The position numbers and the translations under genes were made by a program. This document shows positions 1-11,662 of a stretch of 64,000 nt of DNA, one piece after another. The DNA comes from Proales similis. Lineage: Eukaryota > Rotifera > Eurotatoria > Ploima > Proalidae. Positions within the stretch are counted from its first letter, which is position 1; every line of letters begins with the position of its first letter. Below the pieces are notes generated by a model. The model saw nothing but the letters and a program-made list of their open reading frames with translations, had not been told where the DNA came from and ran no database searches. Location: assembly GCA_019059635.1 (NCBI GenBank), contig JAGVRJ010000003.1, positions 2,046,001-2,110,000 on the forward strand. The letters are read 5' to 3'.

Positions 1-960
1 AATCGGCTCATATGCGCGCTTAAGCGGTGGCTCAGAGATGATCGAAAAACTCAAAGTCGACGAGTGTTTGAGCAAAAGCCAGCCCGCTTTAGAAGCTCTT
101 GAAGATCTTGAATTGTTGTTCAAGTATTGTGAGATATTTGAACTAAAAGAAAAGATCCTGTTCGATATGAGCTTAGCTAGAGGGCTCGATTATTACACTG
201 CTGTGATATACGAAGCGATTCTAAAAGGTGATTTAGTTGAGCTTATCGCTCAGGAGCAGCGTGAGGCGCTTGCGGCTAAAGCGGCCGTCAAGGCATCGCA
301 AAAACCCAAAAAGGATAAAAAGCAGAACGAAAACGATGAAGATGAAGAAGAAGATGTAAATGTATCTGGTGGAGTAGGAACTGTTGCTGCTGGAGGCCGT
401 TATGATGAACTGGTCAAAATGTTTGACAAAAAGGCAAATGTTCCTTGTGTGGGCATGAGTATCGGCGTTGAACGTTTATTTGCTGTAATGGAAGCCAAAT
501 TAAAGAGAGATCAGACGAAAATCCGTTCAAACAAGACCCAAGTTTACATAGCTACTCCGCAGAAAGGATTAGTTGAAGAGAGGCTCAAGTTATGTCAGAT
601 GCTTTGGAAAGCGAATATCAAGGTTTGCTTTCATTTGTTCTTTTAGGTGAAAGATTAATATTTCTTGTCATGGTTTCTCGCAGACCGAGCATTCATACAA
701 GGCCAATCCGAAAATACTTCATCAGCTGCAATATTGCGAAGAAAATCAGATCCCTTTTGCAGTTATAATTGGGGACGATGAAGTCAAAAACAATGTGGTG
801 AAAATTAGGGACGTATTTAGCCGAGAAGAGGTATATAGAATATTAATATTAACCAGAATATTGCATAATACTTCTCACTAACCCTGATCATTTTCTTTTA
901 AAGTTTATGGTTTCAAGAGACGCACTTATCAGCGAACTTCAAAAGAGGATTCTCAATTAA
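1..960 (+). CDS. HARS1: Histidyl-tRNA synthetase, 3' part (partial)
   Basis: Cytosolic HisRS charges tRNA-His. The window opens inside the gene. Reading frame starts at base 2; exons are about 2-622, 684-830 and 904-960 (stop TAA 958-960), with introns of 61 and 73 nt. Visible family motifs are [19 protein letters not shown] (class II histidine motif), [12 protein letters not shown], and [14 protein letters not shown] (motif 3), followed by the anticodon-binding domain (ETQV-like [34 protein letters not shown]). Odd feature: between the YEA and AAGGRYD segments lies an insert of about 50 residues rich in K, E and D, much longer than the short loop there in human HARS. The 5' exons lie outside the window. 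Family assignment is from recognised conserved sequence; splice sites are inferred from phase. Confidence 0.95.
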
Positions 961-1179
961 TTTTTAATTTTTTTCAACTCGAAAAGAAATAGTGAAAACA
1001 AGTTTAACTCTTGTTTGCCTATGCAGCAAAATAGTCTGGATATTGAGGGAAAGTGTTAGATTAAGAACATTTTAGTGTTTAACTCACAATATTGGATGTG
1101 AAAATTTAGAGCAAAACAAGCGTTCACTAGTTCCTTTGTGGGGTTTTATTTGAAATTAAAGCGGGTTGTTTGGCTCTAA

Positions 1180-2084
1180 ATGTTTATTAAGTTGATTGTT
1201 CTATTTGCCATCACGGCTTCGTTGGCAAAGGGGTCCGAGCTCCCCTCATTGGACCCAGAGCATCCCGAATTTAGGGAACAATGTAATTCTATTAGGACAA
1301 ATTCTTGGCTCTCCAGAATCTTAATTCTAAGTTTGTCCAGATTTAAAACTTTTCATGCAGAAAAGAATACTGCATCAGGACTCAATAAAACGAATGTTAG
1401 TTATCAAAGATGAAGCTCAAAAGAAGGAGATGCTGAAGATAGTTGTGGATAAACTGTTTTCAGTAATAGACGAAGCTTTGGGTAAACTGGCAACAGACAG
1501 AAAGGCTGTAGACTCGGCAGCTCAACATGATTTGCTCAAGGGTTCAATGATTCAGGGTTTGAGATAGTTAAATTGAACTTCTTTGAAGCGCTAGGTTATA
1601 CTTGACTTAAGATTTATCGCTCTTGATCGAGAATGTGGCCCTGGTTGCTGACATATCTCTTCATTTTCCATCTTATTTTCATAAGAGATACGACAAAAAT
1701 GAAAAATGGCAGCGCGTGCTATTTGATGCGGTCAAAATAGCCCATAAAGCCTATCTCTATGACGAGACAACTCTTAAAGCAATTCAACTTGTAATTAATC
1801 AAAGCACGTTTCTCTCGAATTCTCTTCCCAGTTACCGTCTTCTCGCAAAGATGCAACAAGAGCTCAACATGATACCCAGAAGTGCAGATTATTTCAATCC
1901 ATATGCAAATCTTAATCGGGTAATCTAATTTTCAAGAATACCTGAAGAAATAAGGATGATCGATTTATTAAATCAGCACATCCAAGAGAAAACCTTAAAA
2001 CCGATCGAGCAAGTAACGAGAAAAATGGTCAAAAAGAAAAAACGCCAAAGAGGGCCAGGACTAACAGGACGAACAGAACTCTGA
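1180..2084 (+). CDS. CCDC134: CCDC134-like secretory-pathway protein
   Basis: Four exons, 1180-1282, 1341-1556, 1612-1919 and 1977-2084, join in phase to a 244-aa protein (human CCDC134 is about 229 aa). It begins with a clear signal peptide (MFIKLIVLFAITASLAKG). The body aligns by eye with CCDC134: a helical segment around KRMLVIKDEAQKKEMLKIVV, then IENVALVADISLHFPSYFHK, and MQQELNMIPRSADYFNPYA. The C terminus is strongly basic (KKKKRQRGPG) and ends RTEL, a plausible KDEL-type ER-retention signal; the vertebrate protein ends QSEL. CCDC134 is an ER/secreted protein tied to glycoprotein quality control and MAPK signalling in vertebrates; its role here is inferred. Introns are 58, 55 and 57 nt. 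It sits 219 bp downstream of the HisRS stop on the same strand. Confidence 0.82.
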
Positions 2085-2656
2085 GGGACTTGAATAACTA
2101 AAATATGACTAAAATAAAATCGCTGAGGTTTTGCCTGTTATACACTTCTACTACTACCACAATAATAACTATAATAACATTGAGAGAAGGATAGGCAAAG
2201 GGCATTTTAGCCTAGAAACACTTTTCAGATGATGGACGAATAGAGGTCAGGCGGGCAAAGGCTAATGGCCAATGGGCGAGGCCAGCTTGCGATATCTCGG
2301 TCGACTCCCTGGTCCACCACTACCTCCTCCTCTCCCTCGCTCACGCACACATACATACTTACATATACGCACCAACACGCCGCTCGGGCGATTGTTGGTT
2401 GGTTTGATGGTGTGGAGCGTTCGTTCACTCGATCCATTATAATAATTCATGTACGCTCACATAAGCCAGCCAACGTATTTAGCCGAGATCGCAAAAGCTC
2501 AAGCAACCCATTGTGGTGTGAGTGTGTGCACGAACGATTATATTAGAAAAACGAGGTTTTCTGAGCCTGTACCCGTCATCCGCCTTCTCTCAAATCTTGA
2601 TCGGAACATCATAGACTAAACTAGAAACCGACCTACAAATCCTTGCCGTTTAAAGC
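2085..2656 (+). other. Intergenic region, CCDC134 to Akirin
   Basis: No supportable gene. It holds the CCDC134 3' flank (AATAAA-like run near 2104-2117), a C/T- and CA-rich stretch at about 2320-2375, and presumably the Akirin promoter and 5'UTR. Overlapping open frames on both strands at 2225-2546 are low-complexity shadows. Confidence 0.6.
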
Positions 2657-3283
2657 ATGGCCTGCTGTACAACCATTGCGCCTCTGAATTCATCTCAAAA
2701 ACGTAGCAGTATGTTTGAGCCTCCTCATTCTTCGAAGCGAGCGCGTCGTCCACTAGCCTCAAAGATGAGCAGCAGCACCACCAACAGCACTAATAGCAAT
2801 ACTAGCACTATGCTCACCGTGGCTAGTGATGCTAGTCAAATTTACGACGAAAGAGATAAGCAGAGCGTATTCAAACCAATGGAAGAATTGAGCGGCCCGA
2901 ACGTTTTGAAACGCCTCACCGACGAAGCCCGACGCTTGATCAGACGCAGACGCCTTCGAGTTGATCAAGAGGAAGTAGAAGAGTCTGAATTGGATTCCAC
3001 AAGTTCCAACGATGACGAAGATGAGATTGAAGTCCGATCTGAACGAAGACTTAAAGCCAAGTCCAATGTGGATCTCAAGCACTGCGATGTTCCTATTTTC
3101 TCCATGAACCAGGTAAGCGCTATTTGCGAGCGCATGCTTCGTGAGCGGGAGCTCAAACTGCGTGAGGAATACGACAAGATATTGACCGAGAAGCTAAACG
3201 AGCAGTATGATGCGTTTGTCAAATTCACTCACGAGCAGATTCAACGTAAATTCGAAAACTCGCAGTGCTCGTATGTATCCTGA
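2657..3283 (+). CDS. AKIRIN: Akirin, nuclear cofactor
   Basis: A single-exon 208-aa Akirin. Akirins are small nuclear proteins that bridge transcription factors (NF-kB/Relish, Twist) to SWI/SNF chromatin remodelling and also aid nuclear import of proteasomes. The N terminus begins MAC and carries a basic nuclear localisation signal (SKRARRP, residues about 26-32). The middle is acidic and serine-rich. The C terminus is diagnostic: [20 protein letters not shown], then [20 protein letters not shown], ending in the nearly invariant SYVS. The start at 2657 is chosen because MAC is the family start. The gene lacks introns, unlike most neighbours. Its downstream AATAAA lies directly against the longest possible AIMP1 reading frame. 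Confidence 0.93.
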   Translation: MACCTTIAPLNSSQKRSSMFEPPHSSKRARRPLASKMSSSTTNSTNSNTSTMLTVASDASQIYDERDKQSVFKPMEELSGPNVLKRLTDEARRLIRRRRLRVDQEEVEESELDSTSSNDDEDEIEVRSERRLKAKSNVDLKHCDVPIFSMNQVSAICERMLRERELKLREEYDKILTEKLNEQYDAFVKFTHEQIQRKFENSQCSYVS

Positions 3284-3630
3284 ATCAATGGCCCAGATGG
3301 ACATCTACGATCGAATACTAAACGCTTCCACCTCACAATTCGCTTTGTTACCAGCCCACGACCCTCATTCGTTGCGCTTAGCCACTGCTGGTCGGCGCAT
3401 TCATCTAATTTTGCCCAGTATTACCAACAGGCACTCTAACCAGCAACTACCATATTTATTGCACAGTTACCCAACTCTTTAATAATTTATTGCCAACGTT
3501 GTAAATAGTCTATGGGCGGAGCCAATTCTCAGATCGCAACGAGCTGCAATGTTGAACTTTATTAGCATCCTTTTTAAAAAATATTCGTTTCTATATCTGC
3601 TTGAACTCATAACTTGAAATGGATCATTTG

Positions 3631-3636
3631 AATAAA
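3631..3636 (+). terminator. AATAAA poly(A) signal, probably Akirin
   Basis: AATAAA about 350 bases after the Akirin stop and 5 bases before the ATG at 3641 that would give an upstream-extended AIMP1. This placement favours the later AIMP1 start. Confidence 0.45.
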
Positions 3637-3835
3637 AAAAATGCTTCGAATCGAATCGTCAACTAGCCAAGGAGGAGTAACGTCTTCTAAATCCTTTTCT
3701 CCTGAATTGAGTTCCCTCTCTTACGTCGACTCGATGTCTTTAGCGAACTTCCCTAACTTCACCCGAGCCATGATGCTCAACCGTTTCAAATTTTTTTCAC
3801 ATCCTGTGCATAGATTTCTAACACTAAATAGAAAA

Positions 3836-4817
3836 ATGAGCACTGTCGAACTGTCATTTGAAACCTTGCAGCAAAGATCGCAACAAGCCGATGAGCTCAT
3901 TCAGAAGTTAAAAACTCAAATTGAGCAGATTAAGAAGCAGAGCTCAACAGACGGCAAAAGTGCACGCGTTAAACAGCTCCAGTCTGATAATGAACAGCTC
4001 AAGAAACAAGTTGAGAATCTAAAGCTCGAACTAAATAAGGCCGAGTCAGAAAACACAAGTAATAGACGACGTTCAAAATTTTGATTTAGTAATAATTTAG
4101 GCATAACTCTCATGTTTATAATTAAAGAACCGGTGACCAAAAAAGAAAACAAATCTGTGGAAGCAAAGTCCGCAGTAAACAAATTAAATGATGGTAAAAA
4201 GCAGCAAGTGCAATCAGAGAAGAAAACCACGAACAATACCCCAGCCAAAACTAGTAAGAGTAAAATACCTGTGAAACTTATACCAAAAGTTTACACTAAA
4301 TTTTCTAGATCCAGTTGACGAGAAAGTTGATGTCTCAAAACTCGACATCCGCGTGGGAAAAATTGTGGAGTGCGCCAAACATCCAGAAGCCGATGCTCTT
4401 TACGTTGAAAAGATAGATCTCGGAGAAGGAAAGCTCCGAAATGTCTGCAGCGGCCTGGTTAAGTTTATTCCATTAGAACAGATGCAGAACCGAATGGTCA
4501 TTGTGATGTGCAATTTGAAACCAGCCAAGTTGCGAGGAGTGCTTTCCGAAGCCATGGTTTTATGCGCAAGTACTCCCGAAAAAGTCGAGTTAATGGAAGC
4601 ACCAAATGGTGCCCAAATCGGTGATCGAATTACTGCCCAAGGTTTCGAGGGTGAACCAGCTCCAGAGTGCAACACCAAAAACAACATATTCGGTCTGGTA
4701 CAAGTCGACCTCAAAACCAATGATGAACTCATAGGCACCTATAAGGGTGTCCCGTTAGAGGTTAAAGGCAAAGGGCCGATCCGAACTGCCTCTCTTAAAA
4801 ATGTTCCGATAAAATAA
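3836..4817 (+). CDS. AIMP1: AIMP1 / EMAPII-type multisynthetase scaffold protein
   Basis: AIMP1 (p43) binds tRNA and holds the multi-aminoacyl-tRNA-synthetase complex together. Three exons, 3836-4058, 4128-4253 and 4309-4817, give 285 aa. Residues about 1-70 form a coiled coil (QQRSQQADELIQKLKTQIEQ) that aligns with the human N-terminal helix; a lysine-rich linker follows. The C-terminal half is the EMAPII OB fold: KLDIRVGKIVECAKHPEADA, PLEQMQNRMVIVMCNLKPAK, LRGVLSEAMVLCASTPEKVE, TYKGVPLEVKGKG. The frame is open back to an ATG at 3641, which would add 65 residues; I chose 3836 because its product starts in register with human AIMP1. The second donor may be at 4254 or 4260; both keep frame. 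Confidence 0.92.
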
Positions 4818-4842
4818 AGAGTTGGAAGATTTTGATGCTAAC

Positions 4843-4848
4843 AATAAA
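4843..4848 (+). terminator. AATAAA poly(A) signal of AIMP1
   Basis: AATAAA 26 bases after the AIMP1 stop; a second one overlaps the stop codon at 4813-4818. Confidence 0.5.
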
Positions 4849-4908
4849 AAAATCAATTAAAAACGGACTTATCTCTGTGATTCGAATGTTAGATTGAGTT
4901 CGAGAACG

Positions 4909-5628
4909 ATGCAAATTGGTCAAAATTTTAACCGAAAAGGTATGAGTTCACCGCGGCTTTTACTTATTACAGGCATCAAATCGTTAGACTTAACTTATCC
5001 ATCCTGTCCAACTTGCACAAAAAAAGTCTCAAGAAAACATAACCTGTAAGAAAACAATTGGTCATCCGAGTTAGTGAATTATATTTATCAACGATTTAAT
5101 CTAGCTGGGAATGCCAAGGGTGTCAAGCAAAATTTCAAAATATCTATCATCGATATCGGCTTTGCTTTGATGTAAGCGATGGAGAGGAGCAGCTAACTCT
5201 TAGCTCCTTTGGTAGTCATATTGAAAGCCTTGTTGGGTTAAGCTCGCATCGATTTTTGAGGTAAGAAATATTTTACTACTGAAGCAGATCGATCATTAAC
5301 TCATTTAAGATTTTGCCAGAAATTTGAATCGATTGAATTGTTTCGAGGCTCACTATTAGCTGCTTGTCGACTGTGTCTTGTCGGACGCTGGTTTATTATT
5401 CATTTAAAAGGCGAACGCATTGCTGAAAGAATCGAATCAACAGAAATTCAAACGGGCGATTCCTTGAAAATCATTGAAGCGCTAATCTACTTTGAATGCA
5501 TAAGATTAACTAAAGGGGAGAACAACCTCAACGAACAACAGAGTCGTTGCTCAAGTGATGAGGAATTCGAAGACTCTATAGAACGATATCTATCTCAACT
5601 CAAATTAGATTCTCCATTGAACGATTGA
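4909..5628 (+). CDS. DDIAS/noxin-like zinc-ribbon OB-fold protein
   Basis: Three exons, 4909-5045, 5105-5260 and 5310-5628, joined in phase encode 203 aa. The exons match the N-terminal OB domain of vertebrate DDIAS (noxin), which is related to the RPA1 C-terminal OB fold. Seen in order: YPSCPTCTKKV and WECQGCQAKF (two CxxC pairs, a zinc ribbon), YHRYRLCFDVSDGE, LTLSSFGSHIESLVGLSSHR, then the second-exon-to-third-exon join FLRFCQKFES and a helical segment ending LVGRWFIIHLKGERI. The tail is acidic (SSDEEFEDS). Vertebrate DDIAS is nearly 1000 aa, so this protein is essentially the OB domain alone. DDIAS is linked to DNA-damage survival and RPA-like ssDNA binding; that role here is inference. 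An alternative start is the in-frame ATG at 4942. Confidence 0.6.
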
Positions 5629-5957
5629 ATTTATTAAACTTTCTTAATTCTTGTCAACCCTCTAACCTCTTTTTATGCCTCATTGACTCCTGAGACAAAT
5701 CAGTCGATTTGTAGATTTTGCTTTGAGTCTAGAAATAAATTTAAAAAAATCCATTTGCATAAGTCTTTTTATTTGCTTCTCGCTTATTGTGCCCACTAAC
5801 ATTATCCATACATTCACTCGTTGGCTCTTGTAAAGCTGTCTAGGCAAAGGCGATGGCAGGTCGCTGACAAAATTTATTTTAAGATAATTCATTAATTTTT
5901 TTGAATTTTATTCAAACAAGAACGCTTGGTTAGAAGTGATTGCAATAGAACTTCACG

Positions 5958-8900
5958 ATGTCTATTTATGGTAAACAGAGCACACAACAGCCTCAGCAGA
6001 GCATCCCAAATCTCTCGGCATTGCTCGAGAAGGTAAGCTAGTGAATGGCTTATATCGGATTAGAGTTGTATAAACTCGTTTAAAGATGAGCTCGGCTGAT
6101 AAAGACTTCAGGTTTATGGCTACAAATGATCTTATGAGCGAACTTCAAAATGATTCGATTAAATTGGACGATGACAGTGAAAGAAAGGTTTGAAAATAAA
6201 TATCTATGATTTAAGTATTTCTTTTGCTCTAAAGCATCGAACATAAGATCGTAAAAACGCTTCTTAAACTATTGGATGATAAAAATGGAGAAGTACAAAA
6301 TCTGGCCGTCAGATGGTAGGCAAATATACGAATGATTAAATTTAGAAAAATTCACTAGATTTTTATGAATAGCCTAGGGCCGTTGACTACCAAAGTCAGA
6401 GACTATCAGGTTGAGGTTATCGTGGACTGTCTATGTTCTAATATACTTACTGAAAGCGAGCAGCTCAAGGATATATCTACAATTGGTCTAAAGACAGTCA
6501 TAAACCAGCTACCATTTACTCCGCCGGCCGTGAGCACGAATGTAGTTAAGAAAATCTCAAACCGGTTATTGGCAACTATTCAAAAAGAGGAAAGTGCCGT
6601 ACATCTAGAGACCCTGGACATATTTGCTGAGATACTGACCAATTTTGGATCAAGCTTAGTGAGTTATCACGCGCAGATATTTGCTTGCCTTGTCAGTCAG
6701 CTGAAAAGCAGTCGAATGGCGGTTCGCAAGCGTTCTATAAATGCTCTTAGTGCCTTGGTCGCCAGCTGCAACTCAACTCTATTCTCAGAACTTCTAGAGG
6801 TTTTACTAACTGAATTAAAGTCAAACAAGCCTACCGTCCTGACAAAGACCTACATACAATGTCTAACGGCCATAAGTCGGCATTCTGGAGCAAGAATAGG
6901 ACAGAATTTGTCATTGATCATACCATTAGTTGAGAATTATTTGAATTGTGATGACGAAGAGATAATCGAGTATTCGCTTCAAGCATTAGAAACTTTTGTT
7001 CGTCGATGTCCCCAAGAGGTTACTCCTTTTATCAAACAGGTTGATTTTCTGCCTTTACTTATTAAACGTATGGTAATGTCTGATTTTGATCGGATTTAGA
7101 TAATACAACACAATTTAAATTACTTGTCATACGATCCGAATTATAACTATGGTAGTGAAGATGACGGAAATAATGTGATGATGGACGAAGAGGACGAAGA
7201 AGACGAGTAATTTATACATCTTCCAGTCTATTTTGAAATTTAGTTTTTTCCTAAAAATGCGATTACTCGTTTGATAGAGAACAAGACGATTACTCTGATG
7301 ACGATGATGTCAGCTGGAAGATTAGAAGAGCGTCTGCGAAATGCCTGGAGGCAGTTATTGGAACTCGGCCAGAGCTGCTCGCAACGTTTTATGTTGAAAT
7401 CAGTCCTGTGCTAATCTCGCGATTCAAAGGTAAATTTTCAGATTTTCGCGATCTCTCTTGAAATTTTACCATTACATTCCAACTTGAATGAAAAGAGCGA
7501 GAAGAAACTGTAAAAATTGACATATTTAATGTATTTGGAGCGATTCTTCAACAGACAAAGACATTCATCTTGAAGCATACCTCTTTGTATAGCTCTCAGG
7601 GAAAAATTGATTCCAAGAGACATCGATTGGCTTCTCTGCCCGAGTCAGAAAGAAAGCTTGTAGAAATGTTTAGTCAGCAGATAGGCCCTTTGCTCAAAGG
7701 CTTACATAAGCCGCTAAGAAGCAAAAGTCCGAAGACCAAACAAGGATGCTTTTCTCTCCTCACCCAGCTGGTCAACGTACTTCCTGGAGCAGTTAAGGAC
7801 CACCTGGATGAACTCATTCCTCCTCTAGTATCCTCTCTCAGCGATAAGTCCACAACATCCAACATGCGAATCGATTCGCTGAATTTTCTCAATAACCTAC
7901 TCCTTACTCATGATGATGAGCTGTTCCTCACCCACCTGCCTATTTTGATGCCGGTAATCTTAATTTTTCTTCTGATTGACTGGTCGAACTAAAAAAATGA
8001 CTAAAAATAGGCTGTCATCAAATGCATACAAGACTCATTTTATAAAATAGTCTCGGATGCACTTTTAGTTTCTCAACAACTGAGCCGTGTTCTAGAAAGC
8101 GGCATAGACTCACAATTGGTTGAGAAACCGCAAATAATTGATTTTTACTCAAATATCATTGCGAGGCTACGCCAAACTGATATTGATCAAGAGGTGAAGG
8201 AAAGGGCAATTGTCTGTACTGCTCAACTGATTTCTCGCCTTGGAAAGTCTCTGACAGGCCAAGTGGAGCAAGTCTGGCCGATTTTAATTGACCGCCTTCG
8301 AAACGAAATCACGAGACAGACAACAGTAAAGGCAATTGAAGTTATTTCTCAATCGAATCAAAGCCTACCAGTCGAGCCACTAATCAGTCAATCGATACCC
8401 CTTTTGGCATCATTTTTGAGAAAACACAACCGAACCCTACGACTTGTGGCCATCAATTGTTTATACACAATATATAAGAATCATCACCAATGTATAGTTC
8501 AACAGCAACTACGAGAATCGTTGATGAATGAGTTTCCCGGCCTATTATCTGAGAACGACCTACATGTCTCGCACGTGGCTCTGAGACTAGCCACTCTAGT
8601 TTGCGAGAAACACGGAGCTCAGCTTATGCCTGGAGAATTTATTGATAGTACGTTGCGACTGATGAGATCACCGCTACTCCAGGGACAAGCTCTTGATTCA
8701 TCGATTGAATTTTTGGTAAGCGTTGTTGGTAGTTCGGACTCGCCCCTAAGCTTTCAGCAAGTCATTTCGGTAATGGAGTTTCCTGTGAATGATCAAAGTG
8801 CGTACTTAACTTTGACTTTTAAAATCAGATGCTGGTGGAACCTATTCGTAAACAGCATGGGGAAGTGCGCAGTGCTTCAGCGGCTGACGTAACCTTTTCA

Positions 8901-10325
8901 AGCTCAGCACCACTTCATATTCACAAGCAAGCGTTTCATTCAATCGCAAAGTGTGTTGCTGTTCTAATAGTGAAAAACTACGACATGGGCAATGAATTGA
9001 TTAAAGGTCTGGTCGAGGACATAAAAGTAATTCATTTTTTCAGCAATTTTGAATTTGTTTTTTTTTTAATTTCTGATAAGAATCCAGCTTCAAATGATTC
9101 GGTGAAGCTGTTGGCTCTCCTGAGTCTGGGAGAAACTGGCAAATACGTTGAGCTTACTAGACATGAAGGTCTTGAAACAATTATATTGGGCGCTTTCTCT
9201 TCCCCAGTCGAAGAAATCAAATCGGCTGCTTCGTATGCTTTGGGCTATCTCAGTTTGGGAAATCTCAACAAATACGTCGCGATTATTCTTCAAGAAATTC
9301 AAAACAATCCCAAGCGGCAATATTTACTTTTCAACTCACTAAAAGAGATAATTAGTTACGAAAGCCAACAAGAAAATGGAACTGCGACACTTCAGCCGCA
9401 CAGCGAAGCAATATGGCGCACACTGATCACTCATAGCGAATGCTCAGAAGAGGGAACCCGAAATGTGGTTGCCGAGTGTTTGGGAAAGCTTACTTTACTC
9501 CAGCCTAAGGTCCTTTTGCCGAGCTTGGAACAACATTTGGAAAATTCCTCAGTTCTTTCTCGCGCAACGATTGTTACTGCGATCAAGTTCACTATTAGTG
9601 ATCAAACTCAACCAATTGATGATCTATTAAGAGAGAGCTTGCCCAAGTTCTTACGCTGCATCCAAGATGAGGATACCAACGTACGGCGAGTGGCCTTGGT
9701 CACTTTCAACTCAGTGGCACATAACAAGCCATCGTTAGTGCGAGAACTGTTGGGTTCAGAACAGGATGGGGCATCGCTGATAATGCGCCTTTACAACGAG
9801 ACCAAGGTGAGAAAAGAATTGATAAGAGAGGTCGAAATGGGTCCATTCAAGCATACAGTGGATGACGGCCTTGATCTTAGAAAGGCCGCGTTCGAGTGCA
9901 TGTATACTTTATTAGACTCGTGCCTCGATCGCATAGATATATTTGAGTTTGTACAACACGTCGAAGACGGTCTCCGGGATCATTATGACATAAAGATGCT
10001 AGCCTATTTAATGCTAGTTAGACTTGCGGCTCTGTGTCCGTTCGCCTTAGCAGCGCGCTTGGAACAGCTAGTTGAGCCGCTAAAGAATACTTGCTTCCAA
10101 AAGATTAAGAGCAACGCAGTGAAGCAAGAATTCGAAAAGAGTGAGCAACTCAAGCGGGCAGCCCTCAGAGTGGTAGTAGCCTTGAATGCTATTCCTGACG
10201 CTGACAAAAGTAACTCTTTGCGCGATCTCATGAGTTCTGTTCGTACAAATCCCGAATTGAATGAGCTTTTGGACTCAATCCAACAAGACAACCGTGAAGT
10301 ATCCGAGCCCATGGACACTAATTAA
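5958..10325 (+). CDS. CAND1: CAND1, cullin exchange factor
   Basis: CAND1 is a HEAT-repeat protein that wraps un-neddylated cullin-RBX1 and exchanges SCF substrate receptors. Ten exons were traced: 5958-6032, 6086-6187, 6248-6315, 6373-7039, 7100-7206, 7278-7429, 7496-7953, 8011-8769, 8829-9026 and 9081-10325. They give 1276 aa (human 1230). Landmarks: [20 protein letters not shown] near the N terminus, [14 protein letters not shown], the acidic [16 protein letters not shown] loop, [68 protein letters not shown], and the highly conserved [20 protein letters not shown]. It ends PMDTN, like human SMDTS. Introns are 54-71 nt; the fifth-to-sixth exon region splits the acidic loop. No frame breaks are seen, so the gene looks functional. 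Confidence 0.96.
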
Positions 10326-11662
10326 ATGCTTTTATACAGACTGGTGCCAGTCGCCCACCTTTTCCAATCGATCGAATTCCTAGTAAACCCCCTCCAAACC
10401 AAAGGCTGATGTTGAGTATTAACTTTTATTGGATTGGGAATCAGTTAAGAAAGTTAAGTTTTGAGACCGTTAGACTCTCCACGATTGGCAAGTGTGAAAA
10501 CCCGGTGATGAGTGAAGAAGGGCTGTTAACAACATGACGCAGGCCACACTTGCTAAACGTGGGGACAACGCGGTGAAGCTTGACGATGATTCTATTAGAC
10601 TCGCAAGGTGAGTGTGTTACCCGGTGATAATGTCTTAGCTATAGCAACCGAGCAGCGCCTCGCCAAATGAGTCTAATTGCGTTTGGGTAGATAAGGCATC
10701 GAGAAGAGTTGTTGAGTCTGTTGCGAGATTAAGCGAAATTAGTGGCAAGTGTAGACCCGGTGATGGCAATGCCTAACCACATAACCGAGTCGTCACTCGA
10801 CGCTAATCAGCTCTTAACTGAAAGACGGGCGAATTGTGATGGCGATTCAAATGAACTTGGCCGACCGAGACTGAACTCTTGGCTCGTGCGTTTTATCATG
10901 AACTGCTTGACCCGGCCATTGATGGCGAGTGGGCGGGACATCTGGCCGCCACAAACAGCTATTTATGCGCCGTTTCGAGTGAAGTTGTTTACCCGGAAAG
11001 CGGCGAATGAACGCGTGCGAGGGCACACACCAAGCTTATAGCGGCGATCCGAGCAAACAAGCCGAACAGCGCTCGATCGATCAGGCAAGTGATTGGACCG
11101 TTCTATACAGGGGCTTCTACATCCATCACGACTCCCTCCAAGTGTCCAGTCCGCTGACCTGACCGACATAATTCAGGGCGGGGCCATTTTCAATTATGTC
11201 TTCGAACGGTTTGAAACGCCGAAGCGGACACAGGGTCAGAGTCATAATTCAAGTCCGAGAAGTCTTACTAGTTGTCTCAACAGAATTGATTCGAACGGTT
11301 GCAGAATGCTAATTTGGTAGAAAGGCAAATCTAAGTAAATCAAAAAGTTGTGTCCATTTCATTTAATGAGCAAAATTTGAAAATTTTTTTATTTTCGGGT
11401 TGTTTATACGGTACAAGTTGAAGTGGACGAGCTGACGGCCCAAGCGAATTCCATGAAACCTACAACACTCTTTCTGAAACCCATCCTCTGAAACCGAGCG
11501 TAGACCTCAATTTAAATATTCGATCTCAGACGAGGTTAAGGTCATGTCACAAACAGAGACGATGCGAGATGTGAAGGTCGTTTAGCGTTGTTATGATTCT
11601 ATCAGTTTTGAGGGTAGTAGTAATAGTATTGGACGAGTCTTTTTCTTTACTGGCATATAGAG
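10326..11662 (+). other. Gene-free 1.3 kb between CAND1 and coiled-coil gene
   Basis: No convincing coding exons. Open frames at 10742-11041 and 11093-11320 lack family resemblance and read through the repeat motif. The first part (about 10470-11000) carries a spaced repeat described separately; the rest presumably holds the promoter and 5'UTR of the coiled-coil gene. Confidence 0.55.
10470..11000 (+). repeat. Degenerate tandem array with ACCCGGTGAT core
   Basis: The decamer ACCCGGTGAT occurs at 10500-10509, 10619-10628 and 10755-10764. Degenerate versions (ACCCGGccattgat at about 10910, ACCCGGaaag at about 10991) follow. Copies 1 and 3 are preceded by GGCAAGTGT (from 10487 and 10744). Copies 1 and 2 share TTAGACTC 17-30 bases upstream (10470-10477 and 10595-10602). 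Unit spacing is 119, 136, about 155 and about 81 bases. Function is unknown. Confidence 0.55.

Noticed and set aside
2225-2546. Three overlapping short ORFs on both strands
   Set aside because: Low-complexity, no family resemblance, and they lie between the CCDC134 stop and the Akirin start.
3641-3835. Upstream-extended AIMP1 start adding 65 residues
   Set aside because: The extension has no counterpart in AIMP1 and abuts the Akirin poly(A) signal; the 3836 start aligns with the known N terminus.
8770-8828. Frame break in CAND1 near the eighth-to-ninth exon junction
   Set aside because: A donor at 8770 and acceptor at 8828 join VIS to MLVEP in frame.
10742-11320. ORFs of 75-99 codons downstream of CAND1
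   Set aside because: They run through the ACCCGGTGAT repeat region and have no domain signal.
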